From contig CP012818.1 in the NCBI GenBank assembly GCA_001936135.1, positions 1-64,000 of the forward strand: DNA of 64,000 nt, in the 5' to 3' direction. Shown here piece after piece: positions 52,634-64,000 of the stretch. The DNA comes from Saccharomycopsis fibuligera x Saccharomycopsis cf. fibuligera (lineage: Eukaryota > Ascomycota > Saccharomycetes > Ascoideales > Saccharomycopsidaceae). Under the pieces are notes generated by a model that was not told the origin of the DNA, made no database searches, and saw nothing but the letters and a program-made list of their open reading frames with translations. Numbering within the stretch: position 1 is the first letter of the stretch; every line of letters starts with the position of its first letter. The position numbers and the translations under genes are program-made.

Positions 52634-54331
52634 ATGGCGGCCGCGCTGCAAGCAGCCAGAACTGCAAAAACAGCAGCAGCCTTGGCCACATACTGCAAAA
52701 AAGACGTAATGGCGCTGCTGCGAACAAGCAAGCACAACATTAGTAATTCTCATTATGATGGTTATCACTATTACTACAGTAATGTTACCATTTACTTACA
52801 GATCTGCTGTGCCAATTCTGCAATGACGTAGGCCACGAATCTGCCTACTGGCAACCACTACAAGCGGGGAGGCGGTGGTCAAAGCCCCCATGAACCGGTG
52901 AATGGATCGGTGGTTACAAACTAGCTGACAGGCGCTTAGGCTGTTTGACTGTCTGGCTGTCTGGCTGTCTGACAAAGCTCTGAAGCTTTGATCCGTCAGA
53001 GTTCTGCAATGGCACTCCAAACTGCCTGCCAGCAACCAGTGCCAAAAATAGATTCCATAGATTTTTGTGCGGGCTGTTGCTATTTTTGGTCCGCCTATAT
53101 GTTGCAGTTTTTTTTCTTTTGTTTTCTTTTTCATTTTTTTTCCTTATCTTGCTAGTTTGGGCTTGTTAAACGATTCACGGCGCTTTGTTTGTGCGTTTGT
53201 ATCCAGAGTGGCGAGCATTAATGCTTCTTTCAGTGTACAGCATGTTCTCTTTGACTGGTACTCCCGTTTACCGTCAGTTGCAATTCCTATTTCAAAATTT
53301 TCTTGTTTTGATGTTTCTGTTCTTGGACAAGTTTGACGCGATACAAAACTAATCAACATGGCAGCGCCAAAACCTGTAGACAAAATTAAGAATCAAAAAC
53401 CAGATCTCCAATAGGGGCGTCAAATAAAATTTTCTCGTGGTTTCTGCTACTACTATTGCAGGCGTGCGTGACAAGTTGGTTAGTGCTACAGGTGACGGGG
53501 GACGGGTCGGCAGTATACTACTTTCCCATGCATCCGGCTGCGCCCAAATTATAAAAAAGAAAAAAAAAGTGCAGGATTTTACACTAATGCGCCTCGATAT
53601 GGCAGGAGTATGGCACCACGCTGCAGACGGTCGGCTGCCAATTGCTTTTCCGCAGGAGGGATGTTCCAAAGGTTCGTGTGGGAATTGGATCTTTCGGGCT
53701 TTCAGGCTTTTAGGCTTTCAGGCTTTCCGGCTTTGGGTCTCATCATGCTTCCTATCCACCCCCGGTTGAAGTGTGTCTGAGACCGGCAGTGATTGAGCGC
53801 CGGAAACACCACCGGCGCTACATTATGGTGTAGTCCGTAATTGTGACTGTGACTGGTAATAATTCGTTAGTCACATAAGTGCCGAGCTCCATGATTTTCG
53901 TTTTTGCGGTTGAGATATCTTTGTTTCTGTGTCTGTCTCTTGCTGCCGCCTCAATAGACACATGTCTATCCCCGTCATGGAAGAAGCCCAGTGAAAACGG
54001 AAACGAAAACGAAAACAAGAGCAAAAACAAAAACATTGGCTGGCATTGCTCTTGCTAAGTGCTGGCTGAGCGCCCGCCTAGCAGCATTGGCACCCAGCAC
54101 CTGCCCGTCTAGTTTTATTTTCGTTTTTCCACTTTTTGGCCGCTTTCCTGCAATTGCTCTGCCTTTTTGTTTACGTTTTGCCCGAAATCCGTTGCGCAGC
54201 GCCTTGCACAAGAACTGCAGCAGTCACCGCTTTCGGATGCATTTCCTTGCATATTCACCAGCGCTGCTAGAGCCAACCGGTACTTAATCATAATAAGAGC
54301 GGGCACCTTTTTAGGCTGTGCAAAAATTAAT

Positions 54332-54339
54332 TATATAAA
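54332..54339 (+). promoter_or_regulatory. TATA box of the second PIR gene
   Basis: TATATAAA about 160 bp upstream of the ATG; the leader that follows is C/T-rich, typical of highly expressed yeast genes. Confidence 0.65.
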
Positions 54340-54500
54340 CCAGCGTCTGCCCTCGTTTCTTTGTCTAGCAATGTTTTTCTTTTATGTCCTCTATTATCTC
54401 TATCCTCGTTTACATCAAAGACAATCGTTGCTCTTACAGCTTTCACAATAGTCTCTTTATTTATCCAAAACACTAGTCTCAAACAACTACAGTTATCAAA

Positions 54501-55565
54501 ATGAAGTACTCTACTCGTTCTGTTGTCTCTTCTTTGGCCCTTGCTGGCTCCTCTTTGGCTGCTTATGTTCCATCTGATCCATGGTCTACCTTGACTCCAA
54601 GTGCTACTCTCAAGGGTGGTGCTACTGACTACGACGGTACTTTCGGTATTGCTGTTGTCCCAATCACCTCTTCTGTCTCCACTGCTTACGCTAAGAGAGA
54701 TGTTGTTTCTCAGATCTCTGATGGTCAAATCCAAGCTACCACTGCTACTGCTCAAGCTATCTCCCAAATCGGTGATGGCCAAATCCAAGCTTCTACCTCT
54801 ACTGCTACCAAGGCTAAGTCTACTGCTCAAGCCATCTCTCAAATCGGTGATGGCCAAATCCAAGCTACTACCTCCACCGCTACTAAGGCTAAGTCCACCG
54901 CTCAAGCTATCTCTCAAATCGGTGATGGTCAAATCCAAGCTTCTACCTCTACTGCTACCAAGGCTAAGTCTACTGCTCAAGCCATCTCTCAAATCGGTGA
55001 TGGCCAAATCCAAGCTTCTACCACCACTGTTGCTCCAAAATCTACTGCCCAAGCTGTCTCTCAAATTGGTGATGGTCAAATCCAAGCTACCACCTCCACT
55101 GCTAAAGCCGTTTCTCAAATCGGTGACGGTCAAATCCAAGCCACCACTGCCACTACTTCTGTTGCTTCTCAAATCACTGACGGTCAAGTCCAGGCTAGCA
55201 AAACCTCTTCTGCTTCCAAATCCTCCTCTACTGCCTCCACTGCCAGTAACGGCACTGTCGACACTGTTGCTTGTAAAGTCGATGGCACTTTGCAATTGAC
55301 TTTGGAAAAGTCTGTCTTGAAGGACTCCAAGGGCAGAATCGGTTCTATTGTTGCTAACAGACAATTCCAATTCGACGGTCCACCACCACAAGCTGGTGCC
55401 ATCTACGCTGCTGGTTGGTCTATCGCTGATGGTCACTTGGCCATCGGTGACACCACTACTTTCTACCAATGTTTGTCTGGTACCTTCTACAACTTGTACG
55501 ACAGATCTTTGGGTGAACACTGTAAACCAGTCCACTTGGAAGTCACTGGTTTGGTTGACTGTTAA
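54501..55565 (+). CDS. PIR-family cell wall protein, copy 2
   Basis: 354 residues. It has the same layout as the divergent copy: signal peptide (about 1-20), propeptide with [13 protein letters not shown], Kex2 site (AYAKR), eight repeats ([10 protein letters not shown], six [20 protein letters not shown]), a Ser/Thr linker and the four-Cys C-terminal domain ending VTGLVDC. The two proteins are nearly identical over the last ~90 residues, while repeats and linkers differ in spacing. The repeat Gln residues are the expected glucan linkage sites. Codon choice is extremely biased (GCT, TCT, GTC, CAA), suggesting high expression. An antisense frame longer than the gene itself (402 codons) is a by-product of that bias. 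Confidence 0.93.
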   Translation: MKYSTRSVVSSLALAGSSLAAYVPSDPWSTLTPSATLKGGATDYDGTFGIAVVPITSSVSTAYAKRDVVSQISDGQIQATTATAQAISQIGDGQIQASTSTATKAKSTAQAISQIGDGQIQATTSTATKAKSTAQAISQIGDGQIQASTSTATKAKSTAQAISQIGDGQIQASTTTVAPKSTAQAVSQIGDGQIQATTSTAKAVSQIGDGQIQATTATTSVASQITDGQVQASKTSSASKSSSTASTASNGTVDTVACKVDGTLQLTLEKSVLKDSKGRIGSIVANRQFQFDGPPPQAGAIYAAGWSIADGHLAIGDTTTFYQCLSGTFYNLYDRSLGEHCKPVHLEVTGLVDC

Positions 55566-58500
55566 ACAGTTTTTCCAACCATAATTTTTTTTGAAGTTTT
55601 TTTTTGAGTCTGCCTATTCCTTTTGTTATGTTTTGTTAATGTCTTTTTGATGATTTTTTAACCTTTTTACTTCTCCTTTACTAATTTTCTCTTTTCTTCT
55701 TACACCTATTTTGTTCGTTCTTGGTTTGGATAATAATTTTACTTTATCTTGGAAAAATCATAGCATCCTTCAGCATCTTTTAATTCTTTTCTCCTTGCAT
55801 TAGTTTTTATTTTACACCTATAGCTAATTTATACTTTATCTTATGAATGTTTTTACAAGTCTATTTTTTTTTCTTTGTATTAAATTTACAAGAAGCCAAA
55901 AAAATTTAGCTGGGAAAAACGGAAGCAATCAAGAAGCCCAAGTATATCACCCTATAAAGTCACGCAAAGCATGCCTCCTTTTTTATTTCACCAAAAATGG
56001 AACTTCATGATTTCAATTACAATACCCCTTTTCTACTACTATTAATAACTCCTTCCCAGGTACAAATCTAAATAAACTGAATGCTAAAGTTAAAACGAAA
56101 AAAAGGGGGCGTGCACGCGCGCATTAACCTTAAAATCGAGTGGAAGGCACTGAGCGTTAAGCTGAGCTATATCTTATTCCGAGAAAGAAAAAGCTAATCT
56201 CAGACCTAATAAAATATGAAGAGCTACTAAAAGCTCCGAGACCGATTTCCCCCTTTTGCCAGACCGAGCCCTCGGTGGGCAATGTTGGTCGGAAAAACTT
56301 AAAATTCAATAATACCGGTCCTGGCCAGAAAAACAGAAATTCTTTAAGTCCCGTAGATGCAGATAATTAATTCCGCTAATTTAGCTAACACTACTAATTG
56401 CGCCTTAAAGGTAAAGATTTTAACAACTTGAGTTTGCAGAAAAATTTGAACTTGTCTATGTAAATTTTCCTGTTCAACTTGAATGGGATCTTAATTTATA
56501 GACTTTCTCTAGCCCTAGCCTGTGAGTGTCTCCCTTTGAATAATTTTGTATCCAAAACGGGGATTATAATTACTGAAAAGAGTATATGCAAGTTAATATA
56601 ATGAAGATCGTTCCATAGTAATTCACGAAAAAGTCAAAAACAGGACCATAAAAGATCTGAGCGCATGTATTCTTCAACGCGTTGGAATTTCGATATTATC
56701 TTTTCCACCACCAAATAAGACTCTCAAACTAACTTCAACCCTTCCGAATGCGATAAATAATCAAAGTCGCGGTTATTTCATTGGCTTTGCTTCGTGTTCG
56801 AGATAGAAAACGTTGATTCTTTCTGTTTTACACAAATTAGGGTCTAGCCAGTCACCTCCATTTAACGTTTAGTGTCTTTGCCCTTTTTGCCTGGGCTTTT
56901 ACAATATCATTCATTGTACTGTTACTCTTTTTGTTGTTTTAAGGTTCGATTTTTCTCTATTTCTGCTATTTAATTTTCACATCCTACTTTCCCATCTTTA
57001 CCTAACAGTCTGATTCTTTGACCGTTCTAGCCAAGACGTGGCCGGATTTTGGCCTTCCTACCAAACATTGCACGAAGCATGGCAAAGCGTAGCAAGGCAA
57101 AGCAAAGCAAAGCAAAGCAAAGCGGTAAACCGAAAAACAGAAAATAGTAAAGGAATACAAAAGTTAACTGGTAAAATAAATAAGATTATTACATACAAGA
57201 GAGTGGTAATTTATGAACTGAATAAAGTAATATATGCTATTTTCAGTTTAAAGAAATCATCTAGATAAACCTTTTTGTCTGCTTGAAACCAACTACTGTT
57301 GCATTTACTGCTCTGGTCGATATTTGTGGTTGGATACTCTAAAGGTTAAGCCACTGTCTACAAGCCAGACATGCAACTATAAAGCTGCGGACTAAAAAAT
57401 AGTGCGCAAAGCAAGAGAGAGAGGTCTTGTACATAAGGAAAATGGAAAGTTGGCAATACTTTCGTGCTACATACACAAACTGCAAAACTGCGGTACAATA
57501 GCAATTTCCAAGATTTGCTAATTCATAGCCTCAGAATTCACTGTTATTGGCAACGATTGACAGCAGATCTGATTGTCTTTTATCGCGTTTGCTTATTATA
57601 GTGGCTATTGAAGAATATATATAGGTACATTATATACCGTAGCGATATGGTTACAAGTTTCACAATGCTTTTGTGTATTCTTGTTCTGTTTTGAACTTTC
57701 TGGTCTTCCATCTTTCCTAATTGGGATCAACTCTTCAATACAAAGCCATGATGCGCTTCTATGTCAGGAACGAGGCACAATATCGAATCACTTTCCCCTC
57801 TTGGTTGTCAAAAAACTACATTGGGAAACACAATTGCTTGTCATAGCCTATAGCAAATCAAACGTCTTATCGAAAAAAATTTCTCTGCATGTGTTGAGAA
57901 CAACGACTGAAGAATTAGCAAAAAAAAAAAAAAAAAAGTATATATATATATATATAAATAAATTTAATGTACAATGGGATGCTTGTATAACAACATAAAG
58001 AGTAAAACAATATCAATGATAAAAATAAATAAACAAGTAGTTTTCACCCTCTATTTTTGTTGTATTTTTCGCATGATTGCTCTTGTGTAGATCTTCACTA
58101 CTATCGCCTTTAGATTGGTCATGTTCCATTTTTATCACAACAGATATAATCCTGTGCTTAAAAGTCCTGTTTATTATTTGCTCTATGAACTAATCAATGA
58201 GTTCTAAAGCTGTTCATATTTTCACCATTTGAATGAGTTTGTTCATCAAAATGATGTCATAATCGTAAAGGTGGACTAATTCGACATTATTATAGTATCA
58301 AATACATATTATACCACCAATAATTGTGCTGTTTTGTTTTGTTGGTTTATTCGATTTGCAAACGGTGTTTCTGATGATTGCCAATAAACGCATTCAAATG
58401 TAAACAAATAATATCAATATTCCATTCTAGAGTTTAGAATTTTGGCAAGGGAATTGGATCAAACTTGAGTATCAAATCTTCAAAATTTAAGAAAGCTTCA

Positions 58501-59570
58501 CCATTCTAAAAAGTATCGAACAATTGGACACCAATTTTTACCTTTACACTTGCAAAGTCTCATCAGTCCTGGTTAAAAACAAGAAAATATAAATGGTCAA
58601 CAAGGCTGTTTGGTTCAGATTTTTTGGCAACGGCATTGCATTGATCAACAATGAAAAGTAATATGTGAGAAAAAGTTCTATTGGCGGCATCGGAATAACT
58701 GTGTATCAGCAATTAGAAGAACCCGGTATAGTAGCTGGCGGTGAAATGAAAACCTCACATTTTACATGAGCGAAGTTCTTTTTTGCACTACAAGTGTATT
58801 ATCTTATAATCAAAGAATATAAAATTTTCAACAAAAAATAAGAAACTCAAATTTTAACTTGTTTCATGAAATTCAATTCTGTCAATTCTTTCTCATGTGG
58901 GGTTTATCTGGTGTGATCAAATGAATACACTAAACAAAAAATTTAACCTGTTGGTTACGACCAGTTCACAGCTATGGCTTTAAATCAAAATGTATGAGTT
59001 ACAATACTTGTAGTTCTGGTTTTCAATTCGGCGCCCAATCTGGCGTAAGTGAGAAGATAGTAAACATCGTTATACGATACCAAAATTTTTCAATCATTTA
59101 CTACTTTCAGATAGTATTACATCTATATATAAGTTAAGTAATACTGAACTGGCTTATAATTTGTTAAGGAGAATTAAAACATGTATGCTTGTAACAATTA
59201 CGCAACTTATAAACATTGTAAACAGGAAAATTTCTAGAATTTTATAATTGACATAATTGATGACTAGCCTCTTTGTTAGAAGAGAGTTGCTTCAGAGTAT
59301 TAATCAATAGTATTAGGCTTTTTATTTTAAATGTTTGTAAAAATTCTTAGGGCTATTTATTGGTACTGAACTGAGAAGATCCAGACTTAGTGTTTAGTTT
59401 TTACTACTTTCACTTTGATCTTCATATTTTTTTTTCTTTGCTGGTTCTCAACGGCGGTGTCAACGTGGTGTACAACTTTGGTATAGTACCTTCTTTGATA
59501 TCACATTGTCAACAATAACAACATTAAAACTCTAACGCGACTTTAACATACCTCTCGTCTGGTTATCTCA
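55566..59570. other. 4-kb gene desert
   Basis: T-rich terminator-like flank of the second PIR gene, then AT-rich DNA without convincing frames. Microsatellites: GCAAA units at 57097-57121, and an A run followed by (TA)n at about 57920-57955. No tRNA or other RNA gene was recognised. Confidence 0.5.
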
Positions 59571-59571
59571 C

Positions 59572-60236
59572 GAATACCGTTCTCCTACGATCTTATATAT
59601 CGACAAATTACTTCTCTGTTACTCCTGTTCTCTCCACTACCTTCCTTTTTTTTTTTTTCTCTTACTGCTTTCCCGACGCCTTTCTGTACTGTGTTGTATC
59701 AATTTCTCACATACCACCCGCTACTTTTCCCATATCATCATTACAATACTTTTCTGTTATCTTACTCTTTCCCCTATCTTTCCCCTCTTGTACTATCTTC
59801 ACACCTTTCCGTACTGTATTGTACCATTGTCTGTCGTAACACCCTTTTACAACTCTATATTACCTATATATATTTTTTTGTCGCTACTTTATTCTTTCTA
59901 TTATTTTCTACTTTTTTCTCATTTCTTTCCCGACACACTTTCACACTATCTTATATCAATATCTAACTTGCCACCCTTTTACAACTCTATATTACCATTA
60001 TAATACTTTTCCGTCACTCCTGTTCCCTATTGTCTTTACTATCGTTCTACTGCTACTGCACTACGTCTTTTATTCTTTCTACACACTGTTTTATTATCTT
60101 CTCGACACCCTTCCGTACTGTCGTATTAATCTCTCACTTACCACCCTCCTACAACCCTATATTACCAATACCATACCTTTCTGTCCTTCGTACTCTTTCC
60201 ACAATCTGTCTACTGCTACACTTTCTACTGTTTGCT
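59572..60236 (+). repeat. Second copy of the pyrimidine-rich array, one unit shorter
   Basis: Closely matches 1854-2682 over its whole length, beginning GTTATCTCAC(A/G)AATACCGTTC and ending near CTACTGCTACACTT. It is about 164 bp shorter; the missing part corresponds to one repeat unit at about 2400-2555 of the left copy, lost between two CCCTTCC(G/C)TACTGTC landmarks. Same orientation, about 57 kb apart. Sharp boundaries against ordinary AT-rich DNA suggest it arrived here as a block. Confidence 0.85.
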
Positions 60237-62731
60237 TTGAAACTGTTGCTACCATTTTATGTCCGCTTGTTCCAACTCTTTTTGACACATTATGATCCTC
60301 CAGCAAGCACCGTTACAGACTAAGGATAATATCCTTACCAACGTCCATCTAACCACCATCTTAAACTCAAATATATTGTTGGCTGTCGAGAGGCCCTTAA
60401 TTGCCGTAGTTTCAAAAATAGATTGCAAACTTTTATATGCGTGGTCTGTGGTCTATTAAACAGTAATAAATTTGATTACAGAACTGACCATCAAACCTAT
60501 AATCAAAGTCAAACAGCCAAACGTTCCACCTTTTTGGAACCAATTACTGTCGGGCCAGCATTAACGAATAATAAGGCCAAAACTAAAGTTCATGGACTCA
60601 AATAAAACGTTAGTCAGTGTATTTAATGGTGTATTACAAGTGAGTTTCAAGAAATGCAGATTGATGACGAGCAAAATGAAGGTGCTGTCAATAATAAAGA
60701 AAATGATATGAAAGCGGGGAAAGCAGTACCGCGACAAAATGTGAATTTGCAACTTCTAAGGACAAACTACTGAATTATCAAAGAATTTTTGATAACACCT
60801 ACTGAAGAGTTACTAAAGTCAGTTGTTGTTTCTAAGTTATGAGCTCGTGTCTTCATAGTACTCTTTAACTCTACTGGCATCAATAAGCTTGAAGATCAAA
60901 TTGACTTCCCACCACAGTGATGACGCAATGCACTTCTTTCAATGACAGCATGAATATCCGTTGTCTGATCCTCAAGACTGAGGTTTCGCCATTGTTACCT
61001 GATCTGCAAAATCTCATGTGAGCTGATCTATGCTATTATCGATTTGCTTGAACAGATCTGAACACAGCAACCAGCGCTAAATTTTTTTTAATAGCCGATC
61101 CAGATCATCTTCTTTTACTTTTATAATGATAAAAATACTCTATGCTTTAAACTGTTTCGAGGAAACTTTTACTCTTCTATGTCATTTTTTTTTTGCCGCA
61201 GTTATAGCTGTGGATACTTGACCAGCAGTGAATCTTATTAGCCGGTATGCATACTTCGATTATCACGGTGGCATGTATATGGACACCGTTTAATCTGTCC
61301 CCATTTCTTTTTCAAGAAAGTGAGAACTATAATGCAGTTAGTTATCAAGAAACTATTTTTAGATCATATATTTGCTTCTGATACTATATACATTTGTTGG
61401 TGATGAAAATTGTTGCGCTTTCTTTAGTTTCCTATCTATCTTTATACGTTGTTTTTTCAAAAAAGGTGCTTTTCACAACAGCGCTTTTTGTGACGCTATT
61501 AGCATTGTTCGTTTGTCTTTGCTTACTCCCTATAATTCTGTCAATATCAATATAATAGAACGCAGTACAGTACAATACACTAATGAACAATAGTGAAGCT
61601 TTTCTATTGCGATAAAGTAAGCCTAGTTGAGGTGACACCTCTTTGTACAAAGTTGCCCTTTCTCTCCTTCGACATAAATCATGTATGTACAAGTTCTGTT
61701 CACTTCTTTTCGGAACCAGTATGTCTCAGACTATAGTGTTTTTGACCAGCGTTGTCATGCAGTTTGTGCTTATTAACATGAAATTTAATGTTTTCACTAC
61801 ACATTGACGGTGAGACAAACGTCATTAGCCTAGTGGGCTCATCACTCAAGCAATTGAAACTATAAGATTGTTAGGTTTGTTAGGCTCATTTAGGTTGACG
61901 AGGACTAAAAATGGAGTGCTGGGTGGGACCATTGTGCAGCGGCATATTGCCTAATTTGTTTAATTTGCCCTGATTGATTGCACTAATGGCCGTCTAGTTT
62001 CTGTACAAATACCATCGGGATGGTGCAGTCGCGTCAGAAGAGAACAATAACAGAAGCTTCTCCTGATCGAAGCAGCACTGTGGTTTAACATTGCTGTTCA
62101 ATAATAGTTCCTTCACTCCGGAAATCCTTCTCTCATATGTTCAATAGCATCATAAACGTCCTTCTTCATGGTGCCTCTTTCCTTCAACAAATCTTTCTAA
62201 GCACATTGCGCCCGCATTCAAATAAACTGGTCGTCACAATTCACAGAACCATTTTAGCGTTTGGCGCCGTTTTTTTCATTTTCTTCCGTTTTGGGCTTTG
62301 TGCATTGCCTTGCAGTTAAATAAGGTCAAAAAGTTCGCCATCGGCAATGTAATAAGCTGCAAGTAGTACAGGAAGCGTCTAGACGGTGTTTTGTTTTCAA
62401 CATCCACAACGTAAATCAGCTTGAGCCGAAGCATACGCTAGCCCGCCATCCTCATTCCTTCACATTATCGTCCTTCCATTGCACTAGCCTATATATACCA
62501 GACGGTATGTCTGAGACTTTGAAGCATAGAAGGTTAACTAGTACTGCATCAAGTAGTGCTTCTTTCTCTTTGTCTGATAACTGTCATTCACAGGTGTTTT
62601 CTATTCAAAAAAGTGTTTATCACAAACAGCTAAAAAAACAAAAGAAACATCAATATCAAACAAAAAGACAAAGCTCAAAATTTCCCCAACTTTCATATCT
62701 GTCAAACAGTAATCAATAAGTTTTTTGCCTG
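60237..62731. other. 2.5-kb non-coding region upstream of the wall-protein gene
   Basis: AT-rich with no supported gene; frames of 60-97 codons lack domains. The distal part is likely the promoter of the gene at 62732. TATATATA at 62490-62497 is a plausible TATA box about 235 bp upstream of its ATG. Confidence 0.5.
62490..62497 (+). promoter_or_regulatory. TATA box upstream of the Ser/Thr-rich wall-protein gene
   Basis: TATATATA about 235 bp before the ATG at 62732. The ATG of a 70-codon frame at 62507 is only about 10 bp from it, too close for a yeast transcript to include. Confidence 0.55.
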
Positions 62732-64000
62732 ATGAAATCTTTTAACAGTTTACTCATTGCTGTAGCTTTGTATGCTGCTAGCAGTGAAGCTGCTGCAATC
62801 AACAACTTTCAGACTCTCAACAACTATGCAATCCCGACTGTCGCTCCTATTACCGACTACCTCAATAGAGCCAAGAGACTTGAGTCCTTCTCCAACTCTA
62901 CCACTTCCACTAGTGCCGCAGCTTCTAACAGCACATCTGATTCTGTTGCGGCTACCACTCCGGCTACTGGTAACAGCACCACTTCTGCTGCTGCTGGTAA
63001 CTCTACTACTTCTTTGCCAACAAGTGTAGCAAATGACTCAACCTCTGTTACTGCTCAAAGCACTACTTCTGGTAGCACTTCTTTGACTGCTTCTGTCGGT
63101 ATTAACAACACCACCTCTAGCTCAGTGCCATCGTCACCTGCTTCATCGTTTGCTAATAGCACCATTAGCAGTACTACACCACTTGCTACTTCCAACACTA
63201 CTGCTGCTATAACAAGCGCTTCTACCAGTTTTGCCAACTTAACAACTTCTTATGCTCCTTCTTCTACAGGTTTTATCAACACCACGTCTTCAGTGGGTCC
63301 AAATTCTAGTGGTGTTTCTAGCACGACGACTCCTTTGACTTCGTTTACTGATTTTGCCAATTCCACTCAAGCTACTACTGGTGTTTCCAACACTACGACC
63401 CCATTGACTCAAGCTACTTCTGGTTACGTTAACACGACGTCTTCTGTGGCTCCACTTACTAGCACAGCCTCTAACACTACCTCTTCTTTTGTCCAACAAA
63501 CTACTGGCTTATATTCTAACTCTTCTTCCGTTGCTCCACTCACCAGTGCTGTTTCCAACACTAGTTCTGCTCAACCTACAGGCTTGTACCCTAATTCAAC
63601 GATTGAAGAAGTTCCACTTACTAGCGGCTTTGTAAATACTACTTCAAACACTGCTAATGTTGTTTCTTCTACTTCTGGATACACCAACTTGACGACAAGC
63701 GCTCCATCCTCAACTGGGCAATACACAACTTTGACCACCAGTCATTGTTCCAATGGTGTCTGCTCAACTGAAGTCACTACTGCTTCGAAAACCACTATTC
63801 ATGTTACTGAAAGCGATGAAGATACATGGCTCACTACTTGGATTCCAATTTCTACTGCTAGCCCATCATCTTCTGCTCCTGCTTATGCTAACAGCACCAG
63901 TGTTGAAGTTCCTGTTTCCAATGGCACCAGCAGCACTTTTGTTCCTCTTGCCAGTATCACTTCTGCTCCAGCTTCAGCTACCAACACCGCTGATGCCAGC
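62732..64000 (+). CDS. Ser/Thr-rich secreted cell-wall protein, 3' part outside window
   Basis: The first 423 codons are open to the window edge without a stop. The N-terminus is a signal peptide (MKSFNSLLIAVALYAASSEA), followed by a short leader with a possible Kex2 site (LNRAKR, about 45-50). The rest is dominated by Ser, Thr, Ala and Asn, with many NTT/NST N-glycosylation sequons and loose repeats around TTSSVAPLTS and related forms. A more structured segment, YTTLTTSHCSNGVCSTEVTT, resembles the Cys-containing modules of GPI-anchored yeast adhesins and flocculins. A C-terminal GPI signal would be expected beyond the edge. No CTG codon occurs in the part visible here. It could be an adhesin or a structural mannoprotein; function is not assigned. 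Confidence 0.85.
   Translation, partial: MKSFNSLLIAVALYAASSEAAAINNFQTLNNYAIPTVAPITDYLNRAKRLESFSNSTTSTSAAASNSTSDSVAATTPATGNSTTSAAAGNSTTSLPTSVANDSTSVTAQSTTSGSTSLTASVGINNTTSSSVPSSPASSFANSTISSTTPLATSNTTAAITSASTSFANLTTSYAPSSTGFINTTSSVGPNSSGVSSTTTPLTSFTDFANSTQATTGVSNTTTPLTQATSGYVNTTSSVAPLTSTASNTTSSFVQQTTGLYSNSSSVAPLTSAVSNTSSAQPTGLYPNSTIEEVPLTSGFVNTTSNTANVVSSTSGYTNLTTSAPSSTGQYTTLTTSHCSNGVCSTEVTTASKTTIHVTESDEDTWLTTWIPISTASPSSSAPAYANSTSVEVPVSNGTSSTFVPLASITSAPASATNTADAS

Larger units (their letters stand above)
51775..54500. promoter_or_regulatory. 2.7-kb shared upstream region of the divergent PIR genes
   Basis: No gene is supported here. TATA-like boxes lie on each side: TATATATAATA at 51987-51998 serving the minus gene and TATATAAA at 54332-54339 serving the plus gene, about 160-215 bp from each ATG. 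The middle is GC-rich for this genome, with perfect palindromes at 52599-52612 and 52614-52633, a TGTCTGGC minisatellite near 52945-52972 and a GGCTTTCAGG-type repeat near 53697-53736. Length and complexity suggest elaborate regulation, as for stress- and cell-cycle-controlled wall genes. Confidence 0.6.

Noticed and set aside
54327-55535. 402-codon antisense frame over the second PIR gene
   Set aside because: It is a shadow of strong codon bias in the sense gene; the sense product has a signal peptide, repeats and Cys domain, while the antisense product has none. The same applies to 51151-51756 over the first PIR gene.
59030-59050. GGCGCCCAATCTGGCG, possible primer-binding site of an LTR element
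   Set aside because: No terminal repeats or element genes were found around it; a single short GC-rich match is not enough.
60423-60780. Short frames that could be fragments of a mobile element
   Set aside because: The frames are 40-60 codons, match no family I recognise, and are within chance length for this composition.
62507-62719. 70-codon frame just before the wall-protein gene
   Set aside because: Its ATG lies about 10 bp from the TATA box, so it is unlikely to be transcribed; the composition is not protein-like and the next gene starts at 62732.

Overview
The window looks like nuclear DNA of a budding yeast, most likely of the CUG-Ser clade (Candida/Lodderomyces group). Supporting signs are: yeast introns with TACTAAC-type branch points (GPN3, VMA13, a WW-domain gene); PIR cell-wall proteins with the [10 protein letters not shown] repeat; a pair of Mnn4/LicD-type mannan phosphate transferases; an RNA polymerase I largest subunit of yeast type with strong TTG-leucine bias; and a CTG codon near the start of the sideroflexin gene that aligns with a serine in the family. 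The species is not established.

Layout. 1-5.9 kb: a strongly strand-asymmetric pyrimidine-rich region. Its first ~3.1 kb is a degenerate tandem array with a unit of about 140 bp. 6.5-10.3 kb (minus strand): a large protein that appears to join an N-terminal tyrosine-recombinase-like domain to a RecQ-type helicase and a Cys-rich C-terminus. It is flanked by diverged direct repeats and has no ATG near its 5' end. 10.3-16.2 kb: an AT-rich gene desert upstream of a Czf1-like zinc-cluster regulator. 18.8-32.9 kb: ordinary housekeeping genes: GPN3, a small secreted basic protein, a TBC RabGAP, an unrecognised Asn/Ser-rich protein, CBP3, FSF1, TFA2 and VMA13. 33.3-41.7 kb: two tandem Mnn4-like paralogues whose catalytic core has been homogenised. 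42.4-43.2 kb: a WW-domain gene (WWM1-like). 43.8-48.8 kb: RPA190. 50.6-55.6 kb: two divergent PIR genes sharing a 2.7-kb GC-rich promoter region. 55.6-62.7 kb: a gene desert holding a second, shorter copy of the pyrimidine array (59.57-60.24 kb). 62.7 kb to the end: the 5' part of a Ser/Thr-rich cell-wall protein that runs off the window.

How the genes relate. Several serve the cell surface: two Mnn4-like proteins (mannan phosphorylation), two PIR proteins (glucan-linked wall proteins) and the Ser/Thr-rich protein. CBP3 and FSF1 are divergent mitochondrial genes. RPA190, TFA2 and GPN3 belong to RNA polymerase function or assembly. The candidate for an unusual system is the recombinase-helicase fusion gene and its flanking repeats, next to the satellite-like pyrimidine array. 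No tRNA, rRNA or CRISPR array was recognised.
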